A stretch of 64,000 nt of DNA, taken from assembly GCA_001829185.1 (NCBI GenBank), contig MIAR01000021.1, positions 1 through 64,000 on the forward strand, in the 5' to 3' direction. Source of the DNA: Spirochaetes bacterium GWB1_60_80 (GTDB taxonomy: Bacteria > Spirochaetota > Spirochaetia > Treponematales > UBA12059). The notes beneath the pieces were generated by a model. It was not told where the DNA came from and did not search any database. It saw only the letters and a program-made list of their open reading frames with translations. Shown here piece by piece: positions 1-9,235 of this stretch (within the stretch, counting starts at the first letter, position 1; the number at the start of each line of letters is the position of its first letter). The position numbers and the translations under genes were made by a program.

Positions 1-35
1 CCATAAATCACCCCATGGTAGAGTCTACTCACAGG

Positions 36-92
36 GCTAGATTTTACTTATGAGTCAACCACTTTTTTTCGGCTAGATTAATTATGAGTCAA
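36..92. repeat. Short direct repeat upstream of proS
   Basis: Two copies of a roughly 20-base unit, beginning GCTAGATT and ending TTATGAGTCAA, lie about 35 bases apart (36-57 and 72-92). They are AT-rich against a GC-rich background. They could be binding sites or the edge of an element lying to the left of the window. No function can be assigned. Confidence 0.45.
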
Positions 93-146
93 TGCGGGTT
101 GTTGAAATCGCCGGCCTTTTCAGGCTAGTATCGAAGACACGCAGAC

Positions 147-169
147 CACCGGCTCCGGCCGGTGTTTTT
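147..169 (+). terminator. Intrinsic terminator before proS
   Basis: CACCGGC and GCCGGTG form a perfect 7-bp stem with loop TCCG, followed at once by TTTTT. It most likely ends a gene to the left of the window and insulates proS. Confidence 0.7.
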
Positions 170-254
170 GTTAGCGCGGCTGCCCGCCGCGGGAGCGGGC
201 CATTCCAGCGTCCCGGCCGCCTAGCGCCGGCCCGGGCGGACAATGAGGTTTTAC

Positions 255-1712
255 ATGGCAGAAAAGATTACCGCCCGGAGCGTCGACTACTCGCAATGGT
301 ATATCGACATCATTCTGAAGGCCAAGCTAGCTGACTATTCGCCGGTCAAGGGCTCCATGGTAATTCGGCCGCGCGGCTACGCCATCTGGGAGCGCTTGCG
401 CGACGAGCTCGACCGCCGCTTCAAGGCTACCGGGCACCAGAACGCCTATTTCCCGCTGTTTATCCCGATGAGCTTCCTCAAAAAAGAAGCCGAGCATGTC
501 GAGGGCTTCAGCCCGGAGCTGGCGGTGGTCACCCACGCCGGCGGCGAGGAGCTCGAGGAGCCGTTGGTGGTGCGCCCGACCAGCGAGACCATCATCTGGG
601 CTAAATACCGCGACTGGATCCAGTCCTACCGCGACCTGCCGCTGTTGTACAATCAGTGGGCCAACGTGGTGCGCTGGGAGAAGCGCACCCGGCTGTTCCT
701 GCGCACCTCTGAATTCCTCTGGCAGGAAGGCCATACCGCCCACGAGACCAAGGCCGAGGCGGTGGCCGAGACCGAGCAGATGCTCGAAGTCTACCGCCAC
801 TTCGCCGAGGAAATCCTCTGCCTGCCAGTTATTGCCGGCAAGAAGAGCGAGGCCGAGAAATTCGCCGGCGCCGTCGACACCTATTCCATCGAGGCCATGA
901 TGCAGGACAAGAAGGCCTTGCAAGCCGGCACCAGCCATTTCCTGGGCCAGAATTTCGCCAAGGCCTTCGATGTCCAGTACCAGACCCGCGAGGGCGGGTT
1001 GGAGTATGTCTGGGCTACCAGTTGGGGTGTCTCGACGCGCCTGGTCGGCGCCATCATCATGACCCACTCCGACGACAAGGGCTTGGTGGTGCCGCCGCTG
1101 TTGGCCCAGGACGAGATCGTCATCGTGCCGATTTTTAAGAACGAAACCAAGGCCGACGTTTTAGCCTACACCGCCAAACTGGAGGCGGCGCTCAAGGCCG
1201 ACGGCCGGCGGGTGGTGCTCGACGCCGACGAGAACAACAGCCCTGGCTGGAAGTTCGCCGAATGGGAAATGCGCGGCGTGCCGTTGCGCGTCGAGGCTGG
1301 CCCCAAGGATATGGCCGCCGGCAGCGTAGTGCTGGTCCGCCGCGACACCGGCACCAAGCTAGTGGTCAAGGCTGAAGAACTGCCGACTATGGTCGCATCG
1401 CAGTTGGCGGCCATGCAGAAAGAGATGCTGGAAAAGGCGCGGGCTTTCCGCGACGCCAATACCCGCGACGTGGCCGACCGCGCCGCGATGCTGGCCTTCT
1501 TCGGTAAGGAAGGCGCTGGCATCGACACCGCCACTGGCGGCTTCGCCCGTGGCCTGTGGTGCGGTGGCCGCGACTGCGAAGCCAAGCTGAAGGCCGAGAT
1601 CAAGGTGACCATCCGCAACATGCCGCATGACATGCAGGACAATATCGCCGGCGGCTGCTGTCTGTGCGGCGCGCCGGCCAAACACCGGGCCATCTTTGCC
1701 CGCTCTTACTGA
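255..1712 (+). CDS. proS: Proline--tRNA ligase, short (archaeal/eukaryotic-type) form
   Basis: This is a class II aminoacyl-tRNA synthetase that charges tRNA-Pro with proline in the cytoplasm. The 485 residues show the motif 2 region [20 protein letters not shown], the RPTSET segment, and a Cys-rich C-terminal zinc region (CGGRDC, CCLCG). The protein ends in Tyr, as in the ProS-3 group. The long insertion carrying the editing domain of the common bacterial form is absent. I chose the ATG at 255 (MAEKIT) because GAGG lies 6 bases upstream; the ATG at 243 has no comparable ribosome-binding site. A lipoprotein gene follows after one base. Confidence 0.96.
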   Translation: MAEKITARSVDYSQWYIDIILKAKLADYSPVKGSMVIRPRGYAIWERLRDELDRRFKATGHQNAYFPLFIPMSFLKKEAEHVEGFSPELAVVTHAGGEELEEPLVVRPTSETIIWAKYRDWIQSYRDLPLLYNQWANVVRWEKRTRLFLRTSEFLWQEGHTAHETKAEAVAETEQMLEVYRHFAEEILCLPVIAGKKSEAEKFAGAVDTYSIEAMMQDKKALQAGTSHFLGQNFAKAFDVQYQTREGGLEYVWATSWGVSTRLVGAIIMTHSDDKGLVVPPLLAQDEIVIVPIFKNETKADVLAYTAKLEAALKADGRRVVLDADENNSPGWKFAEWEMRGVPLRVEAGPKDMAAGSVVLVRRDTGTKLVVKAEELPTMVASQLAAMQKEMLEKARAFRDANTRDVADRAAMLAFFGKEGAGIDTATGGFARGLWCGGRDCEAKLKAEIKVTIRNMPHDMQDNIAGGCCLCGAPAKHRAIFARSY

Positions 1713-1713
1713 G

Positions 1714-3048
1714 GTGGCCGCTCGGGGGCGCCTGGCCACCGTCGCGCTGCTACTGGCTGGTTTAGCGGTCGGCTTGGCGGCCTGTGGCCAAGGTCGGGCG
1801 AGCCTGGCGGAACTAGACGCCAACTCCGCCACCGTGCCGCTCGAGCCCGGGGCATCGGATGGCGTTGACGCTTCCAGCCAGGACTGGCGCCTCAGCGCTG
1901 GCGGAGTGTTGGTCTGCGGGTTGGCGGCCGACGGCCGCTACCTGGCCCTGGCCGCGCCGAACCCAGCCCAGCCAGCCGACGCCGAGTGGACCTGGCCAGC
2001 CGGCAGCACCTGGCCGGCGGCGGCTCCCTTCGCGGTTCAGTCCATGCCGCTGACCGCAGTCGGCTTGTCGCCCTACGGCTTGTTGCTGGCCACCAACCGT
2101 CGCGGGCTGCAATTTCTGGAATGGAGCGGCGGCCGCAGCGCCGACCGGTCGCTGCGGCTGGAAACGCTAACTGGCAGCCGCGAGGTATTCGCCCACTACA
2201 CCGTCGCTCCCGGTTGGCTGGCGCCGACTGGTGATGGGGCCGCAGCCAGTCCCGGCGCGACTAGTAGCGGCGTGACCAGTTCTGGTGCCCCCACCAGCGG
2301 CTTGTTTCTCCTGTACCGGCATCCCTTGTTTGAGAATGACGCCCTGTCCGGTAGCGCTTGCCGGGCACTGGAAGGCGCCTTGGTCTTGCCCGCAGGCAGC
2401 CTGGGCGATCCGGCTCTGCCCGGCGCCCAGAACAGCCTGATCGTGCAAGCCAGCCCAACCAGGTTCAGCCTATGGCCGGCCTTTGGATCGCTGCGCCGGG
2501 CCGGGCCGAGCGGAGCCGGCAGCCTGGCGGCTATCTATCCGCAGGAAGCCGGGCGTTGGTACCTCCAGTATCGTCTGGACGACGCCCCCAACCAGAGCGT
2601 GAGCCTGCGCTACGGCCACTGGTCTGGCGGGGAGAGTAGTTTCCAGTACCTTGACCGAGCCGAATTCGAGGCGGCCCTGACCCCGCTGCCATTGTCGGCC
2701 GCCGCCCCATCCCTGCGCCAGGCCGTCGCGGCGCTGGGTGGCGACCTGATCATCGAGACCAATCTGCCCGATGGCCGCCGTGTCAGCTACCGGCAGGGCG
2801 ATCCGGCCTTCGCCGTCACCGCCGCCGCCATGCTTGGTCTGGACGGCGCTGTGACCATCGTTGTGCCGGACGGACGGGCGGCGACGGTAGCCAATGGCCG
2901 CCTCCAGCGCCTCGAGTTGCCGCGCCCGGTGGCCGAGACCCGTTTCGGTGCCGTCGTCGGCCTGAGCGGGGCAGTCTTGGTGCTGTGGGAGGAAGACCTG
3001 TTCCCCCTGGTCGGCCGCTCCGGCTTCCTGGTGCTTTGCCTGCCGTAA
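1714..3048 (+). CDS. Predicted lipoprotein of unknown function
   Basis: I do not recognise the family. Starting at GTG 1714, immediately after the proS stop, the protein begins with a hydrophobic signal segment ending in the lipobox LAAC (Cys near residue 24). This predicts a lipid-anchored envelope protein of about 444 residues. The body is low in charge and rich in Gly, Ala, Leu and short beta-type segments such as GVLVCGLAADGRYLALAA, which suggests a beta-propeller-like fold; that is inference. The open frame extends back into proS to 1627, but only the GTG start gives a proper signal peptide. It is probably co-transcribed with proS. Confidence 0.75.
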   Translation: MAARGRLATVALLLAGLAVGLAACGQGRASLAELDANSATVPLEPGASDGVDASSQDWRLSAGGVLVCGLAADGRYLALAAPNPAQPADAEWTWPAGSTWPAAAPFAVQSMPLTAVGLSPYGLLLATNRRGLQFLEWSGGRSADRSLRLETLTGSREVFAHYTVAPGWLAPTGDGAAASPGATSSGVTSSGAPTSGLFLLYRHPLFENDALSGSACRALEGALVLPAGSLGDPALPGAQNSLIVQASPTRFSLWPAFGSLRRAGPSGAGSLAAIYPQEAGRWYLQYRLDDAPNQSVSLRYGHWSGGESSFQYLDRAEFEAALTPLPLSAAAPSLRQAVAALGGDLIIETNLPDGRRVSYRQGDPAFAVTAAAMLGLDGAVTIVVPDGRAATVANGRLQRLELPRPVAETRFGAVVGLSGAVLVLWEEDLFPLVGRSGFLVLCLP

Positions 3049-3082
3049 AGACCGCCTGCGCCGTTGTGGCGTGGCGCTGGAC

Positions 3083-3319
3083 TAGGAGTCTGTCGGACTT
3101 AGGAGCGCTAAAAAAATATTCTACGTGAAATTGTCCAGCCCCTCTAAAGAACCCAGAATTTTAGCCTGTTTCCACGCTTTTTGGCCGATCTCAGCGCCCC
3201 GCGGCGTAAAATCGGCTCGTCAATCGGGCCATACAGGAAGTATGGCCCTCAATCCTCACCAATTTTCCACTCGCGGCTCGCTTTCGCTGGGCCAAAATCC
3301 TAAGTCCGACAGACTCCTA
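3083..3319. mobile_element. MITE-like element with perfect 22-bp terminal inverted repeats
   Basis: Positions 3083-3104 are the exact reverse complement of 3298-3319, and both ends begin and finish with TA, as expected for TA-target (IS630/Tc1-type) elements. The 237-bp interior has no credible gene. It contains a 9-bp perfect hairpin (GGGCCATAC, loop AGGAA, GTATGGCCC; 3225-3247). The same right end recurs with a few changes at 34195-34227, so this is a dispersed family. The transposase source is not in the window. Confidence 0.8.
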
Positions 3320-3356
3320 GGTTTTTTGGTCGCGCTGCGTTATAGTTCAAGCTATA

Positions 3357-4184
3357 ATGAACGTAACCCGCCGAATTGCCCTGAGTCTGTGCCTCGCCTG
3401 TCTGGGCTGGTCGCTATCCGCCCAGGTTAACCTGCTCGATTCGGCCATTGGCCGCTTCGGCGTTATCGTCATCAACAACACTGTGCCCAATTCCGCGCCT
3501 GATCCGATTCTCAACACCCTGGGCGGTGCCGTGACCATCACTTTCGCCGACGATTTTTGGCTACACCTGGAGCCGGGACTGGATCTGTTCTGGACCAACT
3601 ACGGCAACGACGACGGACGGGCGGTGCCCGTCGAGTCCGAGGCTGGCGATGGCAATAATGTTTTCGTGCTGGGCTTTCTGCTCGACCTGCCACTGATGGC
3701 TAGCTGGCATTTCGGCACGATGCTGTACCCGGAGCGTCGTCAGCGCTTTACGGTCGGCGCTTCGCTTGGGCCGGCCTTCCTGTTTCGTGCCGGCTTCAAG
3801 GGCGACACAACGGCCGCCTACGCTGACAAGATGGTGGTTAACCAGGCGGCCGTGCTCGACTGGTTTTGGCAGCAGGGCCGCTGGTTTTACCCGTCAGCCA
3901 GCCTGCGCTTCGAAGCCTTGTTGCAGGATGATTTTACCTTCGTATTGGGAGTGCGCGGCTTTTTAGCGGTTTCCAACTTGTGGACCGGCCTGAGCCCGGC
4001 CTTGGATCATGCCATGCTGCACGTTGTCCTGGGTATGCGCATTGCCATTCATCCGGTAGCGCCTACTGATAGCGAGGCGGCCAATGAGACCGTGCCACCA
4101 ACGGCTTCGCCGGATGAAGACAGCGCGCCGGTCGAAGATAGCGCTCCAGCCGAAAACGACGAAACGCCCACTACCGGGTCTTGA
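3357..4184 (+). CDS. Exported protein, possible outer-membrane beta-barrel
   Basis: No named family is recognised. The 275-residue product starts with a classical signal peptide ending SLSAQ. It continues with alternating hydrophobic and aromatic strands (for example VTITFADDFWLHLEPGLDLFW, given here as neighbouring short segments) typical of small spirochaetal outer-membrane barrels. The C-terminal 40 residues are an acidic, Ser/Thr/Pro-rich tail with repeats of the type DSAPVEDSAPAE. There is no Shine-Dalgarno sequence; the ATG overlaps a hairpin (TTATAG, six bases, CTATAA at 3340-3357). It lies 37 bp right of the MITE-like element and ends before a strong terminator. Confidence 0.65.
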   Translation: MNVTRRIALSLCLACLGWSLSAQVNLLDSAIGRFGVIVINNTVPNSAPDPILNTLGGAVTITFADDFWLHLEPGLDLFWTNYGNDDGRAVPVESEAGDGNNVFVLGFLLDLPLMASWHFGTMLYPERRQRFTVGASLGPAFLFRAGFKGDTTAAYADKMVVNQAAVLDWFWQQGRWFYPSASLRFEALLQDDFTFVLGVRGFLAVSNLWTGLSPALDHAMLHVVLGMRIAIHPVAPTDSEAANETVPPTASPDEDSAPVEDSAPAENDETPTTGS

Positions 4185-4205
4185 TTTGACAAGCCTTCTG
4201 AAATA

Positions 4206-4238
4206 CAAAACGGGATACCGGCCCGGTATCCCGTTTTG
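4206..4238. terminator. Bidirectional intrinsic terminator
   Basis: A 16-bp perfect stem (CAAAACGGGATACCGG and its complement) has a single-base loop and A/T runs on both sides. It can stop transcripts from either direction. It follows the exported-protein gene. Confidence 0.85.
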
Positions 4239-4614
4239 ATTGATTCTGTAATGTTTTACCTAGGTTCTAGTGCCTTTACAATAACATTATTAAATATTTA
4301 TACCTGCCACTTTATTACATCATTTTTACCACCAACTGTCTACATAGATGCAACAAGCGTGCCAAAATATGATTAAACAAGATAATTATTTAATTACTAA
4401 TACCATTAAGAATTAGTAGACTAACTTTAAGCTCGAAGCTGGGCTGCCTTTGGTGAGCCCCTGTCTGGAATTTGGCAGTATTGAAGCCGAATAGCTGTTG
4501 CCGACGCTTAACTTCAACTGGTGTATCAAGTTAGGTGGCGAGATAGATTTGCACAACTGTGCATATTTGCACAGGGTTGGCGCTAGCTTGTTTCCAGATA
4601 CGTTTCAGAACCGG
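4239..4614. other. AT-rich intergenic island, no gene seen
   Basis: This 376-bp stretch is strikingly AT-rich (about 4240-4430) compared with the GC-rich surroundings. I find no ORF with coding character. Near its right end is a TGCACA-AC-TGTGCA palindrome (4550-4563) with a further TTGCACA copy at 4567-4573, possibly a regulator site. The convergent response-regulator gene ends at 4615. Confidence 0.5.
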
Positions 4615-6015
4615 TCAGTCTTCATCCTCGCGGTTGATCCGGCGGTTAAGGGCTGTCCTGGACAAACCGAGCAAGCCAGCGGCGATGCCCTGATTGCCAC
4701 CGGCGCGCTGCAAGGCCTCTTGGATTAATTGGCGTTCGGCTTCCTTGAGGGTGGGCAGGGCTGGCAGGTGACCAAACGGGTTGTCGGCCTGATCCCGGAT
4801 GGCTGGCTTGGCGTTTTTTCGGGGCAGGATTCGCGACTTGAAGCTGCTCAGTGACAGATTCACCCCATCGGAGCGGCCGACGGCGTCGTGAACCATCGAT
4901 TCCAGCTCCCGGATATTGCCGGGGAAGTCCCAGGTGGATAGCAACTGGTAGAGTTCATCGGGAATATGCGGCTTGCTGCGACTAAATTTGGCGGCTGCGG
5001 TGCCGGCGAAATGCTCGACCAGGAGGGGCAGGTCCTCCAGGCGATCGCGCAGCGGCGGGATCGAAATGTGGTGCGTTTCCAGCCGGTAGAACAGGTCCAG
5101 GCGGAAGCGTCCGGCCTCGGCCTCGGCGCGCAGGTCGCGATGGGTGGCGGCGATGATCAGGGCGTCCGAGCTGCGCGTCAGGTCGGAACCGAGTGGGTAG
5201 TAGAGCCGCTGCTCGATCAGGCGCAGCAGCTTGACCTGGCTCTGGGCCGACAGGTCGCCGATTTCATCCAGGAAGAGGATGCCGCCGGCGGCCTGCTCGA
5301 TTAGGCCCGGGCGCTCGTTGTCGGCGCCGGTAAACGCGCCGCGCTTGTGGCCGAAGAGGGTATCGCTGAACATGGTGTCGTCCAGCCCGGCGATGTTGAC
5401 CGTTACCAGCTTGCCGGAGCGCCCGGAGGCGGCGTGGATGGCGCCGGCGAATAATTCTTTACCGGTGCCCGACTCGCCGTTTATCAGGATGGGTTTTTCT
5501 GACCGGGCGATGGCTTCTATGTATCGGAAGATGGCCATCATGGGACGATTGCGGGTGATGATGCCGGCGAAATACGGCGGCAGCGACTTGTTTTCGGTGA
5601 GCAGGCTGTGCTTGAGGGCTCGGTTGTCGTCGAGCAGGCTGCCGATGGCCTCGGCGTGCTTTATGCTGGCCAGGAGGCGACTGCTTTCGGCCGACTTGGG
5701 CACATAGTCGAAGGCGCCGGCCTTCATGCAACGAATAACCGCTTCCAGGTCGTCGACGGCCGTGGCCACGATGACGGGAATTTCCGGCCGTTTGCTGTTC
5801 AGTTCCTCCAGAACCTGGTAGCCGTCTATTTCCGGCATCAAGAGGTCGAGGATCATGGCCATGACTTTTTTTTCCTTCAGGATCGGCCACAGGTCCTTCG
5901 GATGGCTGCAGGTGATGATATCTTCATAGCCACTGAAGCGGAGCAGGCGCTCGGTGCGCTTGAGGACGCTGCCGTCGTCGTCGACGATCAGAATGCTGCC
6001 TTTTTTATCATCCAT
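4615..6015 (-). CDS. NtrC-family sigma54-dependent response regulator
   Basis: This transcription activator has three parts. The receiver domain has acidic residues D12-D14, phospho-acceptor D57 in ILDLLMPEIDGY, and a conserved Lys near residue 106. The central AAA+ domain has Walker A GESGTGKE and the GAFTGA loop that contacts sigma54. The C-terminal Fis-type helix-turn-helix ends in GLLGLSRTALNRRI. It is 466 residues, normal for the family. Its start overlaps the end of the upstream hybrid kinase by 8 bp, so the two are probably a two-component pair. It is the last gene of a five-gene minus-strand operon. A functional RpoN elsewhere in the genome is implied. Confidence 0.93.
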   Translation of the reverse strand: MDDKKGSILIVDDDGSVLKRTERLLRFSGYEDIITCSHPKDLWPILKEKKVMAMILDLLMPEIDGYQVLEELNSKRPEIPVIVATAVDDLEAVIRCMKAGAFDYVPKSAESSRLLASIKHAEAIGSLLDDNRALKHSLLTENKSLPPYFAGIITRNRPMMAIFRYIEAIARSEKPILINGESGTGKELFAGAIHAASGRSGKLVTVNIAGLDDTMFSDTLFGHKRGAFTGADNERPGLIEQAAGGILFLDEIGDLSAQSQVKLLRLIEQRLYYPLGSDLTRSSDALIIAATHRDLRAEAEAGRFRLDLFYRLETHHISIPPLRDRLEDLPLLVEHFAGTAAAKFSRSKPHIPDELYQLLSTWDFPGNIRELESMVHDAVGRSDGVNLSLSSFKSRILPRKNAKPAIRDQADNPFGHLPALPTLKEAERQLIQEALQRAGGNQGIAAGLLGLSRTALNRRINREDED

Positions 6016-9000
6016 GGCCGTGCTCCTGTGGTTCGTGTCTCTCGCCGTTCTCGGCGTCGTCTTCGCTGTCGCCAGCCACCGCTTTCATCGAAATGGTTAT
6101 GGTAGTTCCCCGGCCCGGGGCCGAATCGACCTCGATTGCGGCATCAAGCTCGCGCAGGATGCCTGATACCACCGCCATTCCCAGGCCGGTACCGCCCCGA
6201 TCGCGCTTGGTTGTGAAGAAAGGATTATATAACGATTTGAGCGTTTCCGCCGTCATGCCGCAGCCCTGGTCGGTGATAACGATACTAACCCGCTCTGGCT
6301 GGCCGGTGGCGGCATCTGTATGGAGCCTGGTTTCTAGCTTGACCATGGCGTCGGGTCTTTCCAGTGCTTGCAGGGCGTTTTCCATTACGTTGACGATTAT
6401 TTGCGTGAGCTTCAGCTTGTCGCCGCGGATGAGAGGCCGCTGGCCGTCGAGTTCGATCCGGAAATCGGTGGTGCTGGCGGCGATAGCGTGGCGCAATAGC
6501 CGGGTGGCGTATTGGATGGCCTGGTTGACGTCGACGATGCCGGACAGTTGGTTTTCTCCGCCAGCGCCGGAGAACTCCTTGAGCTCGGCGACGATTTTGC
6601 GGATGTGCTGGGCGCTGCCGTAGATGTCGTTCAGCATGGCCGGAATCTCGGTTTGCAGCTCGTTGTAGGAAAAGCCGCGCACGTTGAAGACGCCTTCCAG
6701 CCGGTAGAGTTTCTCCAACGCGGCGGTAATCTCCGTCCATATCTCCCGCAGCACCGGCAGGTTACGCAGGATCGAGTTGTTGGGCGTATTGATCTCGTGC
6801 GCCAGTCCGGCGGTCAGCCAGCTGAGGGTGTGCATCTTGTCGATCTCGGCTATACGGCTTTTTTGTTCCAGTTCACGGCGGTTGCTGGCCGCCAGTTGGG
6901 CATGAGTGGTGAGGCGCGCCAGCAGTTCGGCGGTGCTGAAGGGGCGCAGCAAGTAATCGTCGCCGCCGGCCTGGAAGACCTCGTTGATTTCCCTGGTGGT
7001 ATTGTTGTTGATGATAATGATGATGGGCAGCCGGGCGTTGGTCGGCAGTCCGCGCACCAACCGGCAGAACTCGTAGCCGGTAAGATCGCGCAGGCCGGAC
7101 TCCACCAGGACGGCGGTGAAATCGCTGTCGGAACGCAGGGCTTCGATGGCCTGGTCGGGCTGCAGGAAGCTGCGCACCTGCCAGCCGTTGGTTTCCAGCC
7201 GCCGTTTGATGGCGAAAAGTGAAACCGGTTCCTCGTTGAGCAGCAGTACGGTCTGGCCGGTATCGACCACGACGCCGGTCGCAGGATGCTTGGCTGGCAA
7301 GGGGGCGGGCGCTTGGGGCAGGTGTCCCGGCAGATGTTCGGGCAGATGTTCGGGCAGTGCGATGCTGACCGGCCGCTTCACCGTAAGGGTGTCACGATAC
7401 TGCGGCAGCGATAATCGGTAGGTATTACCGGTGCTATCCCGCTCATAGCCGATAGTGGCGCCGATCAATTCGGCCAGTTCCGTGAAGGGATTATGGTCGA
7501 TCATTTCCTGGTCGACTGGACCGTTGTTGCGGATGACTATCTGGATTGTAGACCCGATGCGACGGATGTCGAGGGCGCATTTGTTGACTGCCCAGAAAAA
7601 TTCTTCGCGGTACATGAGGCCGGCCATGATTTTCTGGAGTATTTTACCGTCGGTGGAGACGCTCACCGGCTGACAGTCGATGGTAAACTGGACTTGCTGG
7701 TTGGCGGAAAGGTAACGGGTAAGGCGAACGGCTGAGTCAGCGAGCACCGCCATATTCTCGTTGCTGACAATCAGGTCGTCGCTGCTCTCTCCGCGCGTAT
7801 AAAAAGAATCGAGCGAGCTGATCAGCTTGCCAATCTTGCTGATTTCGAAGCGCACGGTACGCGCTAATTGGGCGGTCGCCGGATCGATTTCGATGCTTTC
7901 CAGAATTTCCATGGTGCTATGCAGCGGATTGAGCAGCATTTTAAAGATTGTGGAGCGTTGGTCTTTCTGGCGTGCTATAAGGAAACGCACCTGCTCGTCG
8001 GCTTGTTGCCTAGTATCGCGCAATTGCGAGAATTGGGCGCGCAGGCGGCTAGCCCGGTCGGTGAATAGCAAGACGCAATGCCACACCAGCAAGGCCGGAT
8101 ACTTGAATTGCTCAAAGACCACGAACAGCGGCCGGCCGCTCAGAATCAGTATCAGACTGGAGAGCGGCAGTAGGGCTGCCGGGATGAGCAGCCAGAGGCT
8201 GCGGGTGCCAGGTCTGGTCGCTCCTTGGTGGTAGCGGCGGGCGAGTGGAGTCAGGCTGGCAAAGAGACTGAAGCCTAGAATTGTCAGATCCGCCAATAGC
8301 TGGTATGAGCTGGCCAGAGCTAACAGGCTGCCGATGTAGCAGGCTGTCGCGCCGATGAGGGTGGCTGGCATCCTACGGTGGCTTCCAGGCAGGCAGTCGA
8401 AAATTCCGGCCGACCAGCCGTACAGGCTGGCCGACAGCAGGATGGCTAAAGCCGGGATGGCGAAATTGAAGAAGGGCTGGAGGGCCGGCGGCGCAAAGGC
8501 TTCAGGGAAAACCAGTACGCCAAACAGCAGCACGTTTAACGTAAATGGTCCGAGGGCGTGGCTGGCCTGTTGCCCAGGCAAAAGCTGGATATAGACCATC
8601 ATGCCGAGCATTAAGAGTAGGCTGCCGGCGGCGATGAAAACGATAGCATTGTAGACGACCGTTAGCGTGGCGTAGTAGCTGTGTTCATAGAGGTGGAGCT
8701 GGAAGACCTGATGAGGGCGGTAGCGCAACTGCAGGTAGACGGTTACGGGCTGTCGCTGGCGGATGGACAAGGTGACGGCTTGCATGCGCGGCAGCAAATG
8801 CCAGGGTTCCAGGCTGATCAGCGGCGATTGGTCGTAGGACGCGGTCGACCCGTCTGCCTGAACCAGTATCATCTGGCGGATGCCATGGTGGAATTTGTCG
8901 GTGGTCAGGACAATATGCTGGAAGTTGTGGCCGTAGAGGGTGAAGGCCACCCACCCGAAGTCTGTCTGGCCGCCGATTTCCGGGATAAATGATCGCCGCC

Positions 9001-9235
9001 GCAAAGCCTCCGACGGGAAGAAGGGAAAACTACCCGGACGGTAGGTATCGAGGTTGTCGCCAAAGACGAAAAGGTGGCGATCCGACAACAGGTACTGAAT
9101 CGGCTGGTACAAAGCAATAGTGCCGAACGCCCGGCCGCTGCCCGGGTTGTCGCGCCGCAGCAGCGACGGGTAAATCAGCCGCAGACTGAGTAGACCAGCC
9201 AGGCACGCCAGGCCGATGAGCAACGGCTTTTTCAT
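6008..9235 (-). CDS. 7TM hybrid sensor histidine kinase with a degenerate internal receiver
   Basis: This membrane sensor has 1075 residues. An N-terminal signal-anchor and extracytoplasmic region (to about residue 190) precedes a block of about seven hydrophobic segments (roughly 190-400), resembling 7TMR-DISM receptors. Next comes a linker with a weak, eroded kinase-like stretch (about 400-620), then a receiver-like domain (about 665-785). In this domain the phospho-acceptor Asp is replaced by Glu (VLVESGLRDLTGYE) and the usual Lys by Arg (LLRPF). The C-terminal kinase has the H-box AGLAHEINTPNN and ATP-binding boxes NVMENAL, DQGCGM and GGTGLGMAV. It overlaps the PHP gene upstream and the NtrC-type regulator downstream. 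Confidence 0.9.
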   Translation of the reverse strand: MKKPLLIGLACLAGLLSLRLIYPSLLRRDNPGSGRAFGTIALYQPIQYLLSDRHLFVFGDNLDTYRPGSFPFFPSEALRRRSFIPEIGGQTDFGWVAFTLYGHNFQHIVLTTDKFHHGIRQMILVQADGSTASYDQSPLISLEPWHLLPRMQAVTLSIRQRQPVTVYLQLRYRPHQVFQLHLYEHSYYATLTVVYNAIVFIAAGSLLLMLGMMVYIQLLPGQQASHALGPFTLNVLLFGVLVFPEAFAPPALQPFFNFAIPALAILLSASLYGWSAGIFDCLPGSHRRMPATLIGATACYIGSLLALASSYQLLADLTILGFSLFASLTPLARRYHQGATRPGTRSLWLLIPAALLPLSSLILILSGRPLFVVFEQFKYPALLVWHCVLLFTDRASRLRAQFSQLRDTRQQADEQVRFLIARQKDQRSTIFKMLLNPLHSTMEILESIEIDPATAQLARTVRFEISKIGKLISSLDSFYTRGESSDDLIVSNENMAVLADSAVRLTRYLSANQQVQFTIDCQPVSVSTDGKILQKIMAGLMYREEFFWAVNKCALDIRRIGSTIQIVIRNNGPVDQEMIDHNPFTELAELIGATIGYERDSTGNTYRLSLPQYRDTLTVKRPVSIALPEHLPEHLPGHLPQAPAPLPAKHPATGVVVDTGQTVLLLNEEPVSLFAIKRRLETNGWQVRSFLQPDQAIEALRSDSDFTAVLVESGLRDLTGYEFCRLVRGLPTNARLPIIIIINNNTTREINEVFQAGGDDYLLRPFSTAELLARLTTHAQLAASNRRELEQKSRIAEIDKMHTLSWLTAGLAHEINTPNNSILRNLPVLREIWTEITAALEKLYRLEGVFNVRGFSYNELQTEIPAMLNDIYGSAQHIRKIVAELKEFSGAGGENQLSGIVDVNQAIQYATRLLRHAIAASTTDFRIELDGQRPLIRGDKLKLTQIIVNVMENALQALERPDAMVKLETRLHTDAATGQPERVSIVITDQGCGMTAETLKSLYNPFFTTKRDRGGTGLGMAVVSGILRELDAAIEVDSAPGRGTTITISMKAVAGDSEDDAENGERHEPQEHGHG

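Noticed and set aside
327-1067. Long minus-strand ORF over proS
   Set aside because: GC-rich codon bias leaves open frames opposite real genes; the protein has no recognisable features and proS is well supported.
3340-3357. Leaderless promoter for the exported protein at 3357
   Set aside because: TATAGT lies 10 bases before the ATG, but no -35 box fits a 16-18 bp spacer, so it does not follow the pattern.
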